Shown here: positions 1 through 6,720 of the stretch, one piece after another
Layout: every line of letters begins with the position of its first letter
How positions within the stretch are numbered: the first letter of the stretch is position 1
Source: TMED109 sp002171375
GTDB lineage: Bacteria; Pseudomonadota; Alphaproteobacteria; TMED109
Assembly (NCBI GenBank): GCA_965657505.1
Contig: CBFHON010000017.1
Span: 1-8,446 of the forward strand
Length of the DNA: 8,446 nucleotides
Direction of reading: 5' to 3'
Notes under the pieces: generated by a model
Databases searched by the model: none
The model's input: the letters and a program-made list of their open reading frames with translations, nothing else
Told to the model about the DNA's origin: nothing
Program-made: the position numbers and the translations under genes

Positions 1-650
1 TTAAAATTACTAAACTCTTCATTACCTCCTAATAAAATAGACTGAATGCCAATTATTGATAAGCACTCTATTAACTTAGCAAAATTTTCTGTTGGCCATT
101 TTTTATTTATTCTATGTTTAGCTGTACCTGCAACTAAAATTACAAATTTCTCTCTAGGTAAAATATTTCTATTTTCATAATCTTTAGCTAGCCATTTCCA
201 GTCAGGCAAATAATCATATTTTATACCAGCAAATTTTAATTGGTTTTTTTGTCTTGAAAGTGTGTGTAAACGTTTTCTATCTTTATTTATTTGTCTATAT
301 TTACTTCCTAGTGCAATACCAGACCAATATGACTTTTTATAAAGAAAAAATAAATAAAAATACAAATTAGACCTATAAGAAGTTTGCAAATCATAAATGT
401 TTTTATATTGAAATTTATTAAAAAATGATTTTAAGACTTTCCAATCTTTAAAATTATGCCATTTAGGCTTAGGGTCAACTACAACCATATCAAACCAAGG
501 AGAAGACTTTAATAATTTCTCAAATTTATTAGTAGTAAGACAAATAATATAATCATTTTTATGATGATGCCTTATTGCTTGCATCGCAGCACCTGCTAAA
601 ATTATATCTCCAAAAGCACCATGCTTAATAACCAATATGTTATTCTTCAT
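1..650 (-). CDS. Glycosyltransferase family 9 (ADP-heptose:LPS heptosyltransferase-like), 3' end missing
   Basis: The first 216 residues of a GT9 enzyme; the reading frame is open to the left window edge, so the C-terminal part is outside. GT9 enzymes move heptose, or a related sugar, from ADP-heptose to the LPS inner core on the cytoplasmic face of the inner membrane. The N-terminus reads MKNNILVIKHGAFGDIILAG; the G-x-x-GD loop carries Asp15, the position of the catalytic acid in WaaC/WaaF-type enzymes. Near residues 171-212 there is the start of the second Rossmann domain: an AGTAKHR segment in place of the usual PG(A/S)-type loop, then KKWPTENFAKL and SILLGGNEE, which match the GT9 pattern (K/R)RWP..(H/N)FA.L...LLGG..E. 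The start ATG lies inside the end of the GT4 gene, with no Shine-Dalgarno sequence of its own, so translational coupling is likely. Family is clear; the exact acceptor sugar is not. Confidence 0.88.
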   Translation of the reverse strand, partial: MKNNILVIKHGAFGDIILAGAAMQAIRHHHKNDYIICLTTNKFEKLLKSSPWFDMVVVDPKPKWHNFKDWKVLKSFFNKFQYKNIYDLQTSYRSNLYFYLFFLYKKSYWSGIALGSKYRQINKDRKRLHTLSRQKNQLKFAGIKYDYLPDWKWLAKDYENRNILPREKFVILVAGTAKHRINKKWPTENFAKLIECLSIIGIQSILLGGNEEFSNF

Positions 651-1818
651 TTTTACTATTACTAGTTATTAGATCTGAATAAACTTTTAGAGTTTTCAAA
701 CACATAGAATCATTATTAAAATTTAATACTGTTCTTTCTATAGCTTTAGAAGCCATTTTTTTTCTTTCTAAATTATCTAATTCTAGAGCTTTGCGTAATT
801 TATCTGACAGGTCTATTGCATCATTTGGTTGATATAACCATCCAGTTACATCTTTTATTATTATTTCTGGTCCACCACCATGATTAACACCAATTGTTGG
901 CCTACCCATTGCTTGTGCTTCTGCAACTACTCTTCCAAAAGCTTCAGGCTCAATTGAAGCAGAAACGACAACATCTGCTAATTTATATATTGCAGCCATA
1001 TCAATTTGATTTTCAATAATTCTAAAATTATTTGTTAGTCCCAATTTATCAATATATGTAACTAATTCATTAAAATACTTTTTTCTTCCCTGGATATCAC
1101 CAACAAATAAACAAATGATATCCTCTCTCCCAAGCATAGCAAAGGCATCGATTAAATTTTTATGTCCTTTCCACCTTGTTATTCTGCCAGGCAATAAAAT
1201 TACAAAATTATCTTCAGGGATATTAAATTTTTTACAGAAAGAAATTAATCTTTCATTTGAAACTTTTAAATGATTAAAAGTATCAATATTAATTCCTCTA
1301 TGGATGGTAACAACTTTTTCTGTAGAAGTTTTATAGTTCTGCAAAATATGATCTTTAATAAAATTACTTATAGCTATAACCTTATCTCCTTTAGTCATAA
1401 CACTATTATATATTTTTTTTATCTTTCCTTTCATAGAATATGTTCCATGAAAAGTAGTTATAAAAGGAATCCCCATTTTTTTTGCAGCGAAGTAAGCACT
1501 CCATGCTGGTGCTCTACTTCTAGCATGTATAATATTTATCTTATTATCCTTAATTATTTTTGATAACCTATAAATATTTCTAAATATAGTAAAAGGATTT
1601 TTACTGTCTAAAGGTAATAATAGTACTTTACCACCTACTCTAGAAATTTCTCTTTCTCTTCTTCCACCATGTGAAGCAACGAAAGATAGATGACCCGATT
1701 GCTGTAAAGCATTAGAAATTTCTATTGCACCAGAGACAAGTCCGCCACTATTTAAATGTGGTAAAACTTGCAAAATTCTATAATTTTTAATATTTACAGT
1801 CATAAAATATTTCAACAT
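640..1818 (-). CDS. Glycosyltransferase family 4 (GT-B fold), probable LPS core enzyme
   Basis: A complete 392-residue GT4 glycosyltransferase, a normal length for the family. The acceptor-side motif LQVLPHLNSGG is near residues 16-26 and IHARSRAPAWSA near 97-108. The nucleotide-sugar domain shows LPGRITRWKGH at 209-219, with Arg212 and Lys217 in the usual phosphate-binding places. EPEAFGRVVAE at 290-300 gives the E-x7-E motif with Glu292 and Glu300, followed by a glycine-rich GGGPEII loop. It acts on a lipid-linked or LPS acceptor at the cytoplasmic face of the membrane. The following GT9 gene, overlapping by 11 bp, points to LPS core synthesis, though the sugar transferred cannot be read from sequence. 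An alternative start at Met6 (position 1803) is plausible: neither ATG has a clear Shine-Dalgarno, and a TATAAT box at 1836-1831 would leave only a few leader bases before the upstream ATG. Confidence 0.92.
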   Translation of the reverse strand: MLKYFMTVNIKNYRILQVLPHLNSGGLVSGAIEISNALQQSGHLSFVASHGGRREREISRVGGKVLLLPLDSKNPFTIFRNIYRLSKIIKDNKINIIHARSRAPAWSAYFAAKKMGIPFITTFHGTYSMKGKIKKIYNSVMTKGDKVIAISNFIKDHILQNYKTSTEKVVTIHRGINIDTFNHLKVSNERLISFCKKFNIPEDNFVILLPGRITRWKGHKNLIDAFAMLGREDIICLFVGDIQGRKKYFNELVTYIDKLGLTNNFRIIENQIDMAAIYKLADVVVSASIEPEAFGRVVAEAQAMGRPTIGVNHGGGPEIIIKDVTGWLYQPNDAIDLSDKLRKALELDNLERKKMASKAIERTVLNFNNDSMCLKTLKVYSDLITSNSKNEE

Positions 1819-1866
1819 ATATTAATTGTAATTATAAGAATAAATAAATAACATGAATTTACTTTA
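1819..1866. promoter_or_regulatory. Divergent intergenic region, likely promoters for GT4 and hydrolase genes
   Basis: This 48-bp spacer separates two divergent genes, so it must contribute to starting both transcripts. On the minus strand there is a perfect TATAAT at 1836-1831. On the plus strand TATAAG sits at 1833-1838, so the two candidate -10 boxes overlap. The -35 matches are weak on both strands (TTTCAA at 1810-1815 for the plus strand with a 17-bp spacer; AATTCA at 1859-1854 for the minus strand). In DNA this AT-rich such boxes arise easily by chance, so only the location of a promoter region is reasonably supported. Confidence 0.35.
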
Positions 1867-2625
1867 ATGCATAAAATATTACATACAAGCCATAATAGAA
1901 AGATTGCATACCAATATTATAAAGGGAAATCTAAAATTGGATTTATATTCTTTGGTGGCTTTTGTTCAGATATGACAGGTAGTAAAGCTCAATATATATT
2001 TCAATGGTGTAAAAATAATAAATATGAGTGTACTTTGTTTGATTACTCGGGACATGGAAAATCTTCTGAAGATTTCATAAATACTTCTATTAAGGAATGG
2101 ATTGAAGATGCATTAGAAATACTTAATACAGTGCCATCAAATCCCCAAATATTGATAGCTTCTAGCATGGGAGGATGGATTGCTTTAAAGATTAGTTTAA
2201 TAAGCTTAGCTAAAATAAAAGGTTTAGTAACTATTGCAGCAGCTCCAGATTTCACAAAACGATTATGGCAAAAAGAACTAAATATTAAGCAAAAAAATGA
2301 AATAACTAAAAAAGGCTTTACCAGTATACCCTCAGAATATAATTCTAGCGGTTATATTATAACTAAAAAACTTATTGAGGAAGGTAATAAAAACTTAGTA
2401 TTAAGTAATAAAAAAAATATATTTACATTTCCTTTAAAGCTTATTCATGGAGATAAAGATTTAGCAGTTAGTTGGAAAGAAAGTTTGAAAATATTTAATA
2501 AAAATAATAATGAAAAATCAGAACTTATAATTTTAAAAAATGGAGATCATAGACTTTCAAATAAAAAACAACTAAAAAAAATTGTACAAATAATTCAATC
2601 TTTATTTGAAGATTGTAGTATGTAA
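1867..2625 (+). CDS. Alpha/beta hydrolase, ABHD10-like (acyl-protein thioesterase type)
   Basis: A 252-residue single-domain alpha/beta hydrolase with no signal peptide or membrane segment, so probably cytoplasmic. The oxyanion-loop region is FFGGFCSDMTGSKA (28-41), then FDYSGHGKSS (58-67), the nucleophile elbow ASSMGGW with Ser100 (98-104; Ala98 replaces the first Gly of GxSxG), the acid in HGDKDLAV with Asp198, and the base in NGDHRLS with His228. These blocks closely resemble mammalian mitochondrial ABHD10, from memory: a GYLSxMxGTKA-like loop, FDYSG, GSSLGGW, HGxKD and SDHRM. The spacing between triad residues is also close to ABHD10. ABHD10 acts as an S-depalmitoylase/esterase; the bacterial substrate is unknown. 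The gene stands alone on its strand and has no clear Shine-Dalgarno. Its last 31 bp overlap the convergent SDR gene. Confidence 0.88.
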   Translation: MHKILHTSHNRKIAYQYYKGKSKIGFIFFGGFCSDMTGSKAQYIFQWCKNNKYECTLFDYSGHGKSSEDFINTSIKEWIEDALEILNTVPSNPQILIASSMGGWIALKISLISLAKIKGLVTIAAAPDFTKRLWQKELNIKQKNEITKKGFTSIPSEYNSSGYIITKKLIEEGNKNLVLSNKKNIFTFPLKLIHGDKDLAVSWKESLKIFNKNNNEKSELIILKNGDHRLSNKKQLKKIVQIIQSLFEDCSM

Positions 2626-3467
2626 TCTTGATATAGAGATTTTATTCCGTCTTTGTATGTAGGATACAATAAGTCACCATATTTCTTTTTTAATAACAAA
2701 TTATTTACTCTCCTATTATTTTCCCAAAACCTCCTAATATTAGGAGACATATCTTTAGATATAGCTGAATAATCTATGTATTTAGGAATTCTTATATTCA
2801 TAATATTAAATGCATAACTTATTATTTCTAACTGAGAGGCAGGCAAACTATCTGATAAATTAATTATTCCTGAATTTATTTTATTTGAACACGCCAAGCA
2901 CAACACCCTAGCTATATCTTTTTCATGTATTCTATTAAAATAATGTCCTTTTTTATATATTAGCTTAATATTTTTAGATAAAATTTTTTTAATAATATTT
3001 TTATTATTTCCATAAATTCCAGATAACCTAAATATTTCTACTGCTATAGAATATTTATTACCAATCTCTTGTATATCTCTCTCTCCTTGAACCCTATATT
3101 TCTCAACTAATGCTTTAGGTCTTAATTTACTATTTTCATTTACTTCTTCACCATTATAATTACCATAAACAGAAGTACTAGATAAATAACCTATCCATTT
3201 AATATTAGAATTTAATATTTCTTCTTCATAATTCCTTGCTACTGGACATCCATTGATATCTGGAGGAATTGTAATTATTATTTTATCAGCTATTTGTATA
3301 CAATTGTTCAATTGATTTCGATTAAATATTTTCACTCCTAGTTTTTTTAATATTTTTTTTCGATCAGGATTATCAGTTGTTCCAAAAACATTAAAACCTT
3401 TTTTAATAAGACTTAAACAAAGCTCATAGGAAATATTGCCTAAACCCAAAATAGAAATATTATTCAT
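2595..3467 (-). CDS. Atypical SDR / NAD(P)-dependent epimerase-like protein
   Basis: A 290-residue Rossmann protein of the extended/atypical short-chain dehydrogenase group. The nucleotide-binding loop is ILGLGNIS (6-13), where Ser replaces the third Gly of GxGxxG. A second strand reads IITIPPD (64-70), and the central strand LSSTSVYGN (95-103) is followed by GEEVNENSKLRP. FRLSGIYG (146-153) and RIHEKDIARVL (179-189) are the usual epimerase-like substrate and cofactor positions. Tyr101 is in the place of the catalytic Tyr but the residue four further on is Asn105, not Lys, so the YxxxK pair is missing, as in YeeZ-like atypical SDRs. The reaction is unknown. It is the last gene of the fzlA-channel-queG series, 15 bp after queG, with a good AGGA site 9 bases before the ATG. 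An SDR next to queG is, as I recall, common in alphaproteobacteria. Confidence 0.82.
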   Translation of the reverse strand: MNNISILGLGNISYELCLSLIKKGFNVFGTTDNPDRKKILKKLGVKIFNRNQLNNCIQIADKIIITIPPDINGCPVARNYEEEILNSNIKWIGYLSSTSVYGNYNGEEVNENSKLRPKALVEKYRVQGERDIQEIGNKYSIAVEIFRLSGIYGNNKNIIKKILSKNIKLIYKKGHYFNRIHEKDIARVLCLACSNKINSGIINLSDSLPASQLEIISYAFNIMNIRIPKYIDYSAISKDMSPNIRRFWENNRRVNNLLLKKKYGDLLYPTYKDGIKSLYQDYILQSSNKD

Positions 3468-3476
3468 GATAAATAG

Positions 3477-3480
3477 TCCT
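3477..3480 (-). promoter_or_regulatory. Shine-Dalgarno site of the SDR gene
   Basis: AGGA on the minus strand lies 9 bases before the ATG at 3467, within the 15-bp gap after the queG stop. It fixes the SDR start and supports translation from the same message as queG. Confidence 0.6.
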
Positions 3481-3482
3481 GT

Positions 3483-4619
3483 TTAATTTCCATTTAATTC
3501 TGCTTTAGACTCCATCCATTCATTTATAACTTCTTTACTTTTTTCAAACTTTATTCTTTGATTCATTTCAAATAAAAATGATTCTTTTGATAACTTACTT
3601 AACGCCCAAATTGCAGCTACTCTAACTAATATAGAATTGTCATTCAATAATCTATCAACACAATTAATTAGAGACTTATCGTCAGAATTACCAATAGCAA
3701 TTAATACATTTCTTATAAACTGATTTCTGCCAATTCTCTTTATTGGTGAACCAGAAAATAAGGATCTAAAATCTGCATCTAATAAAAATGATAATTTCTC
3801 TAAAGTAGGCTTTTGTATGTTTTTTCTTGGCATGAAAGATAAATCTTTAGATTTCTTAGCGAATTTATTCCATGGACAAATAGCTAAGCAATCATCACAA
3901 CCATATATTCTATTTCCTATAGATTTTCTAAACTCTCTAGGTATATTTCTTTTATTTTCGATAGTTAGATAGGATATACATTTTCTTGCATCTAACTTAT
4001 AAGAACTAATAAAGGCATTCGTAGGGCAAATATCTAAGCATTTAGAACAACTTCCACAATAATTTTTATTAGACTTTTTATTTATTTCTAAAATTTTTGT
4101 ATCAAGCAAAATAACTCCTAAGAAAAGCCAGCTTCCAAAGTTAGGGTTAACTAAATTAGTATGTTTTCCAACCCAACCTATACCTGCCTTTTCTGCTAAT
4201 GGTTTTTCCATTAGCGGGGCAGTGTCCACAAAAACTTTAACATCACCTTTTGTTTTAGAAGCTATCCAACCCGCAAGATTTTTTAACCTACCTTTAATTA
4301 CTTTATGATAATCCTTATTTTGAGCATATGAACTAATATTCCCAATATTCTTATATTTTAATTTTTTTAAAGGATTATTATGAGGCCCATAATTTGACCC
4401 TAATACTATAGCTGTCTTTGCATCCTTCCACATATTTTTAGGTTGGCTTCTTCTATTTAGAGTGTCGGCAATCCAATTCATAGAGCCATGCCTTCCTTCA
4501 GCTACAAACTCTTTTAAATGTTTAGAAACTTCAATAGGAATTTTTGCTTCGCAAAAACCAATGTCATCAAAATCTAACTTGTACGCTCTAGATTTTATGT
4601 TTTCAATTAAGGAGTCCAT
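3483..4619 (-). CDS. queG: Epoxyqueuosine reductase QueG
   Basis: QueG catalyses the last step of queuosine synthesis in tRNA, reducing epoxyqueuosine to queuosine at the wobble position of tRNAs for Asn, Asp, His and Tyr, using cobalamin and two 4Fe-4S clusters in the cytoplasm. The 378-residue product has the expected length and order: an N-terminal cobalamin-binding domain with VDTAPLMEKPLAEKAGIGWVG (131-151), where Asp132 is the family's catalytic acid; a ferredoxin-type domain with CGSCSKCLDICPTNA (Cys188, 191, 194, 198), CISYLTIE (Cys214) and CDDCLAICPWN (Cys241, 244, 248); and a C-terminal HEAT-like part with ILVRVAAIWALSKL (330-343) that would contact tRNA. All eight cluster cysteines are present, so the enzyme looks intact. 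It begins 11 bp after the channel gene with no evident Shine-Dalgarno, so coupled translation is likely. Confidence 0.97.
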   Translation of the reverse strand: MDSLIENIKSRAYKLDFDDIGFCEAKIPIEVSKHLKEFVAEGRHGSMNWIADTLNRRSQPKNMWKDAKTAIVLGSNYGPHNNPLKKLKYKNIGNISSYAQNKDYHKVIKGRLKNLAGWIASKTKGDVKVFVDTAPLMEKPLAEKAGIGWVGKHTNLVNPNFGSWLFLGVILLDTKILEINKKSNKNYCGSCSKCLDICPTNAFISSYKLDARKCISYLTIENKRNIPREFRKSIGNRIYGCDDCLAICPWNKFAKKSKDLSFMPRKNIQKPTLEKLSFLLDADFRSLFSGSPIKRIGRNQFIRNVLIAIGNSDDKSLINCVDRLLNDNSILVRVAAIWALSKLSKESFLFEMNQRIKFEKSKEVINEWMESKAELNGN

Positions 4620-4630
4620 AAAATAATAAT

Positions 4631-5905
4631 TTAATTGTTATTAAAATTATTTATAATTTTTTTTATATCATGACCTGATGGAGATTGGGTTAATTTCAAA
4701 TCAAATAAGGATATAATTGCTAAAATATGGTCAAAAATATCAGACTGTACTGATTCATAATCTGTCCATTCTATTGACGAAGTGAAGGCATAAATTTCTA
4801 AAGGCAAACCAGAGCTAGTAGGAGATAATTGTCTAACCATTAGAGTGAGATTTTCATTTATTTTATCATGATTTTTTAAATATTCTATTAAATAAGCTCT
4901 AAAAACTCCTATATTTGTTAACTTCCTATGATTAATTTTGTCCATTATTATTCTCGAATTAGCCGTTTCTATCTCTTTATTCTTTTCTTCAAAATGCTTT
5001 TCTAAATGACTAATTTTAAGTAATCTTTCTTTAAGAGGTCCTTCAACAAAACATATGGATTCTTGGTCAATATTAATAGCACGCTTTATGCGTCTTCCAC
5101 CAGACTCTTCCATACCTCTCCAATTTTTAAATGGATGTTCTAGTAATTTTGCGCTTGGAAATGTTATTAAAGCTTTATCCCAAGATCTTACTGTTACAGT
5201 GTGCAGGCCTACCTCTATGCAATCTCCATCAATATCTAGAGAGGGAATAGTTACCCAATCTCCTTCTCTAATTGTATCAGAACCAAAAACCTGAATAGAA
5301 GCAACAAGTCCTAAAATTGTGTCTTTAAAAACTAGCAATAGTATAGCTGTTAAAGCACCTAATCCTGACAAAATAGTCCAAGGAGAAGTATTTGATAATG
5401 TGCATGCAATAATAATAAAACCAAATAAATAAATTATTAGCTTTATAAGTTGCATATAGCTTTGGATTGGAGTTCCAGAAAATGCCTTATTTCCTTTTAA
5501 AACATCCGATAGCGCAGCTATAAATCGTGTAATAGATAAAATAAATATAAGTATAATAAGTGATTTCATTAACCTAGAAATAATACCTTCATCTGGAGAA
5601 TAATCACCTAAACCAGCTTCAAAAATAATTATAGGAATTGCCCAACCTATAGGCATTAAAACTTTCTTTTCTAATAATTCTTTTCCTATATTATGATTTA
5701 ATTTACTTAACCAGCCCCTTATAAGGACTATTATTAATTTATTAAAAATTAATGAAAATAATGCTGTTAATAATAATACTAAAAATATATGAAATATAAC
5801 TGAATCTGATATCCAATTATTTCCTAGCGGAAAAAATATATAATGACCAACAATATCTTTGATGATTGCAATAAATGACTCAATTAAACCTGAAAAAGAA
5901 TGCAT
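4631..5905 (-). CDS. ybdG: MscS-superfamily mechanosensitive channel, YbdG/MscM type
   Basis: An inner-membrane channel expected to open under membrane tension after hypo-osmotic shock and release solutes. The 424-residue protein is close to E. coli YbdG in length. Hydrophobic segments lie near residues 35-63, 83-98, 112-135, 150-172 and 176-205, the last being the pore-lining helix with its glycine and alanine pattern (SGLGALTAILLLVFKD). The MscS beta domain follows: IREGDWVTIP (212-221), the DGDCIEVGLHTVTVRSWDK block (226-244), then FKNWRGM and SGGRRIKRAI (259-277). The C-terminal domain reads RQLSPTSSGLPLEIYAFT (358-375) and IEWTDYESVQSDIFDH (378-393), ending in the PSGxD motif, all of which I recognise from YbdG-like proteins. 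It lies between fzlA and queG. An AGGAGA site 8 bases before the ATG confirms the start. Confidence 0.93.
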   Translation of the reverse strand: MHSFSGLIESFIAIIKDIVGHYIFFPLGNNWISDSVIFHIFLVLLLTALFSLIFNKLIIVLIRGWLSKLNHNIGKELLEKKVLMPIGWAIPIIIFEAGLGDYSPDEGIISRLMKSLIILIFILSITRFIAALSDVLKGNKAFSGTPIQSYMQLIKLIIYLFGFIIIACTLSNTSPWTILSGLGALTAILLLVFKDTILGLVASIQVFGSDTIREGDWVTIPSLDIDGDCIEVGLHTVTVRSWDKALITFPSAKLLEHPFKNWRGMEESGGRRIKRAINIDQESICFVEGPLKERLLKISHLEKHFEEKNKEIETANSRIIMDKINHRKLTNIGVFRAYLIEYLKNHDKINENLTLMVRQLSPTSSGLPLEIYAFTSSIEWTDYESVQSDIFDHILAIISLFDLKLTQSPSGHDIKKIINNFNNN

Positions 5906-5913
5906 TAATTTAT

Positions 5914-5919
5914 TCTCCT
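5914..5919 (-). promoter_or_regulatory. Shine-Dalgarno site of the channel gene
   Basis: AGGAGA on the minus strand, 8 bases before the ATG at 5905, is the strongest ribosome binding site in the window. It sits in the 48-bp gap after fzlA and suggests the channel gene is translated independently rather than by coupling. Confidence 0.7.
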
Positions 5920-5953
5920 AAAAATAATATATATCTATATTTAGATAAATACA

Positions 5954-6622
5954 TCAAAAATCTAGATCTGAATAATATTTAGGTGGAAGCAAGCCTGGTA
6001 TTTTATCTAAAAGTACACCTCTAAAAGAAGGACGAGACTTTACTCTAGCGTACCAATCTTTTGCATACGAATAATCTCTCCATTTAATTTCACCTAAATA
6101 ATCTAATATAGATAAATTTGCTGCAGCACATATATCTGCTATACTATAGCTTTTACCTGCTAACCAATCCCTATTTTTACTTAACCAATCTATGTATTGC
6201 ATATGAATGAGTAAATTTTTTCTACCAACCCTCAATACATTTGCATCAGGGTTACCCTTACCTATAAAAACTTTCATTATTTTTTCATATACTATTGTTG
6301 CTTCTACTTCTGAATTAAATTTACGATTAAACCACTCCATTATTCTTCTTACTTCCGCTCTAAAACTTATATCTTCGCCAATTAAATTATTAAAAGATAT
6401 TGAATCTTCTAACCATTCAATAATTACTGAAGCTCCAACTATGTATTCATCGTCTTTTACCATTAATACAGGAACCTGCCCTTCAGGGTTTATCTTCAAA
6501 AATAACTCTCTTCTCTCCCAAATAGGTTCAACTAAAAGCTTTACTTCTAATTTTTTTTCTTCAAGAGCTATTCGAACTAATCTACAATTTGCTGAGAAAG
6601 GTAAATGATATAATATATTCAT
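5954..6622 (-). CDS. fzlA: GST-fold cell division protein FzlA (FtsZ-localized protein A)
   Basis: A 222-residue protein with a glutathione S-transferase fold: an N-terminal thioredoxin-like domain with NPEGQVPVL (45-53, cis-Pro51) and an all-helical C-terminal domain with WLAGKSYSIADICAAA (153-168). Several blocks resemble alphaproteobacterial FzlA rather than catalytic GSTs: WERRELFLKINPEGQ, RAEVRRIMEWFNRKF (88-102), the IDWL...RDWLAG stretch, WYARVKSRPSFRGVL, and above all the terminal PPKYYSDLDF, a tail known to matter for FzlA function. The Glu/Asp of the usual GST (E/D)-S glutathione contact is Ala64, which fits a non-enzymatic role. In Caulobacter, FzlA binds FtsZ filaments and links the Z-ring to activation of FtsW/FtsI wall synthesis at constriction. 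It is the first gene of a probable four-gene operon and is divergent from uppP. The alternative is an ordinary GST; I think FzlA clearly more likely. Confidence 0.82.
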   Translation of the reverse strand: MNILYHLPFSANCRLVRIALEEKKLEVKLLVEPIWERRELFLKINPEGQVPVLMVKDDEYIVGASVIIEWLEDSISFNNLIGEDISFRAEVRRIMEWFNRKFNSEVEATIVYEKIMKVFIGKGNPDANVLRVGRKNLLIHMQYIDWLSKNRDWLAGKSYSIADICAAANLSILDYLGEIKWRDYSYAKDWYARVKSRPSFRGVLLDKIPGLLPPKYYSDLDF

Positions 6623-6720
6623 TGGAGATATTCCATTACTAAATCTTTTAAATAAAGTATAAACTATTTAATATTATCTGTTTAAAATAAATCAAATATT
6701 TATTTGAAGGAAAAATAGTA
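6623..6720. promoter_or_regulatory. Divergent fzlA / uppP intergenic region with candidate promoters
   Basis: At 98 bp this is the largest gene-free gap in the window and the only place for both promoters. For uppP, ATTACT (6635-6640) and TATAAA (6658-6663) are separated by 17 bp. For fzlA, TTGATT (6695-6690, minus) and TATTAA (6673-6668, minus) are 16 bp apart. The matches are moderate and the base composition is extreme, so the exact boxes are uncertain. The two candidate promoters interleave, so the transcripts might affect one another. No operator-like palindrome with real GC content is visible. Confidence 0.4.
6706..6711 (+). promoter_or_regulatory. Shine-Dalgarno site of uppP
   Basis: GAAGGA lies 9 bases before the uppP ATG at 6721 and fixes that start. 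Confidence 0.65.

Noticed and set aside
1270..1563. 97-codon open frame on the plus strand
   Set aside because: It lies wholly antisense to the GT4 gene, has no recognisable domain, and is the sort of chance frame expected opposite AT-rich coding sequence.
2043..2255. 70-codon open frame on the minus strand
   Set aside because: It is antisense to the motif-bearing core of the ABHD10-like hydrolase and shows no family features.
2609..2629. Hairpin at the end of the hydrolase gene, considered as an intrinsic terminator
   Set aside because: Only two G-C pairs, wobble pairs needed on one strand that become mismatches on the other, and no adjacent T run; kept as an observation under the gene overlap but not called as a terminator.
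5055..5294. 79-codon open frame on the plus strand
   Set aside because: It is antisense to the conserved beta domain of the channel gene and is a shadow of that conservation.
5928..5951. Inverted repeat TATCTA-TATT-TAGATA between fzlA and the channel gene, considered as a terminator
   Set aside because: The stem is six A/T-dominated pairs with no T run following on either strand, so it would be unstable; the region more likely only carries the Shine-Dalgarno site.
671..5975. 12-base repeat AGATCTGAATAA at 671-682 and 5964-5975
   Set aside because: Both copies lie inside unrelated coding sequence, and a 12-base match is expected by chance in sequence this AT-rich.
6207..6608. 133-codon open frame on the plus strand
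   Set aside because: It is antisense to fzlA over its conserved blocks, with low-complexity Ser/Thr/Ile composition and no recognisable domain.
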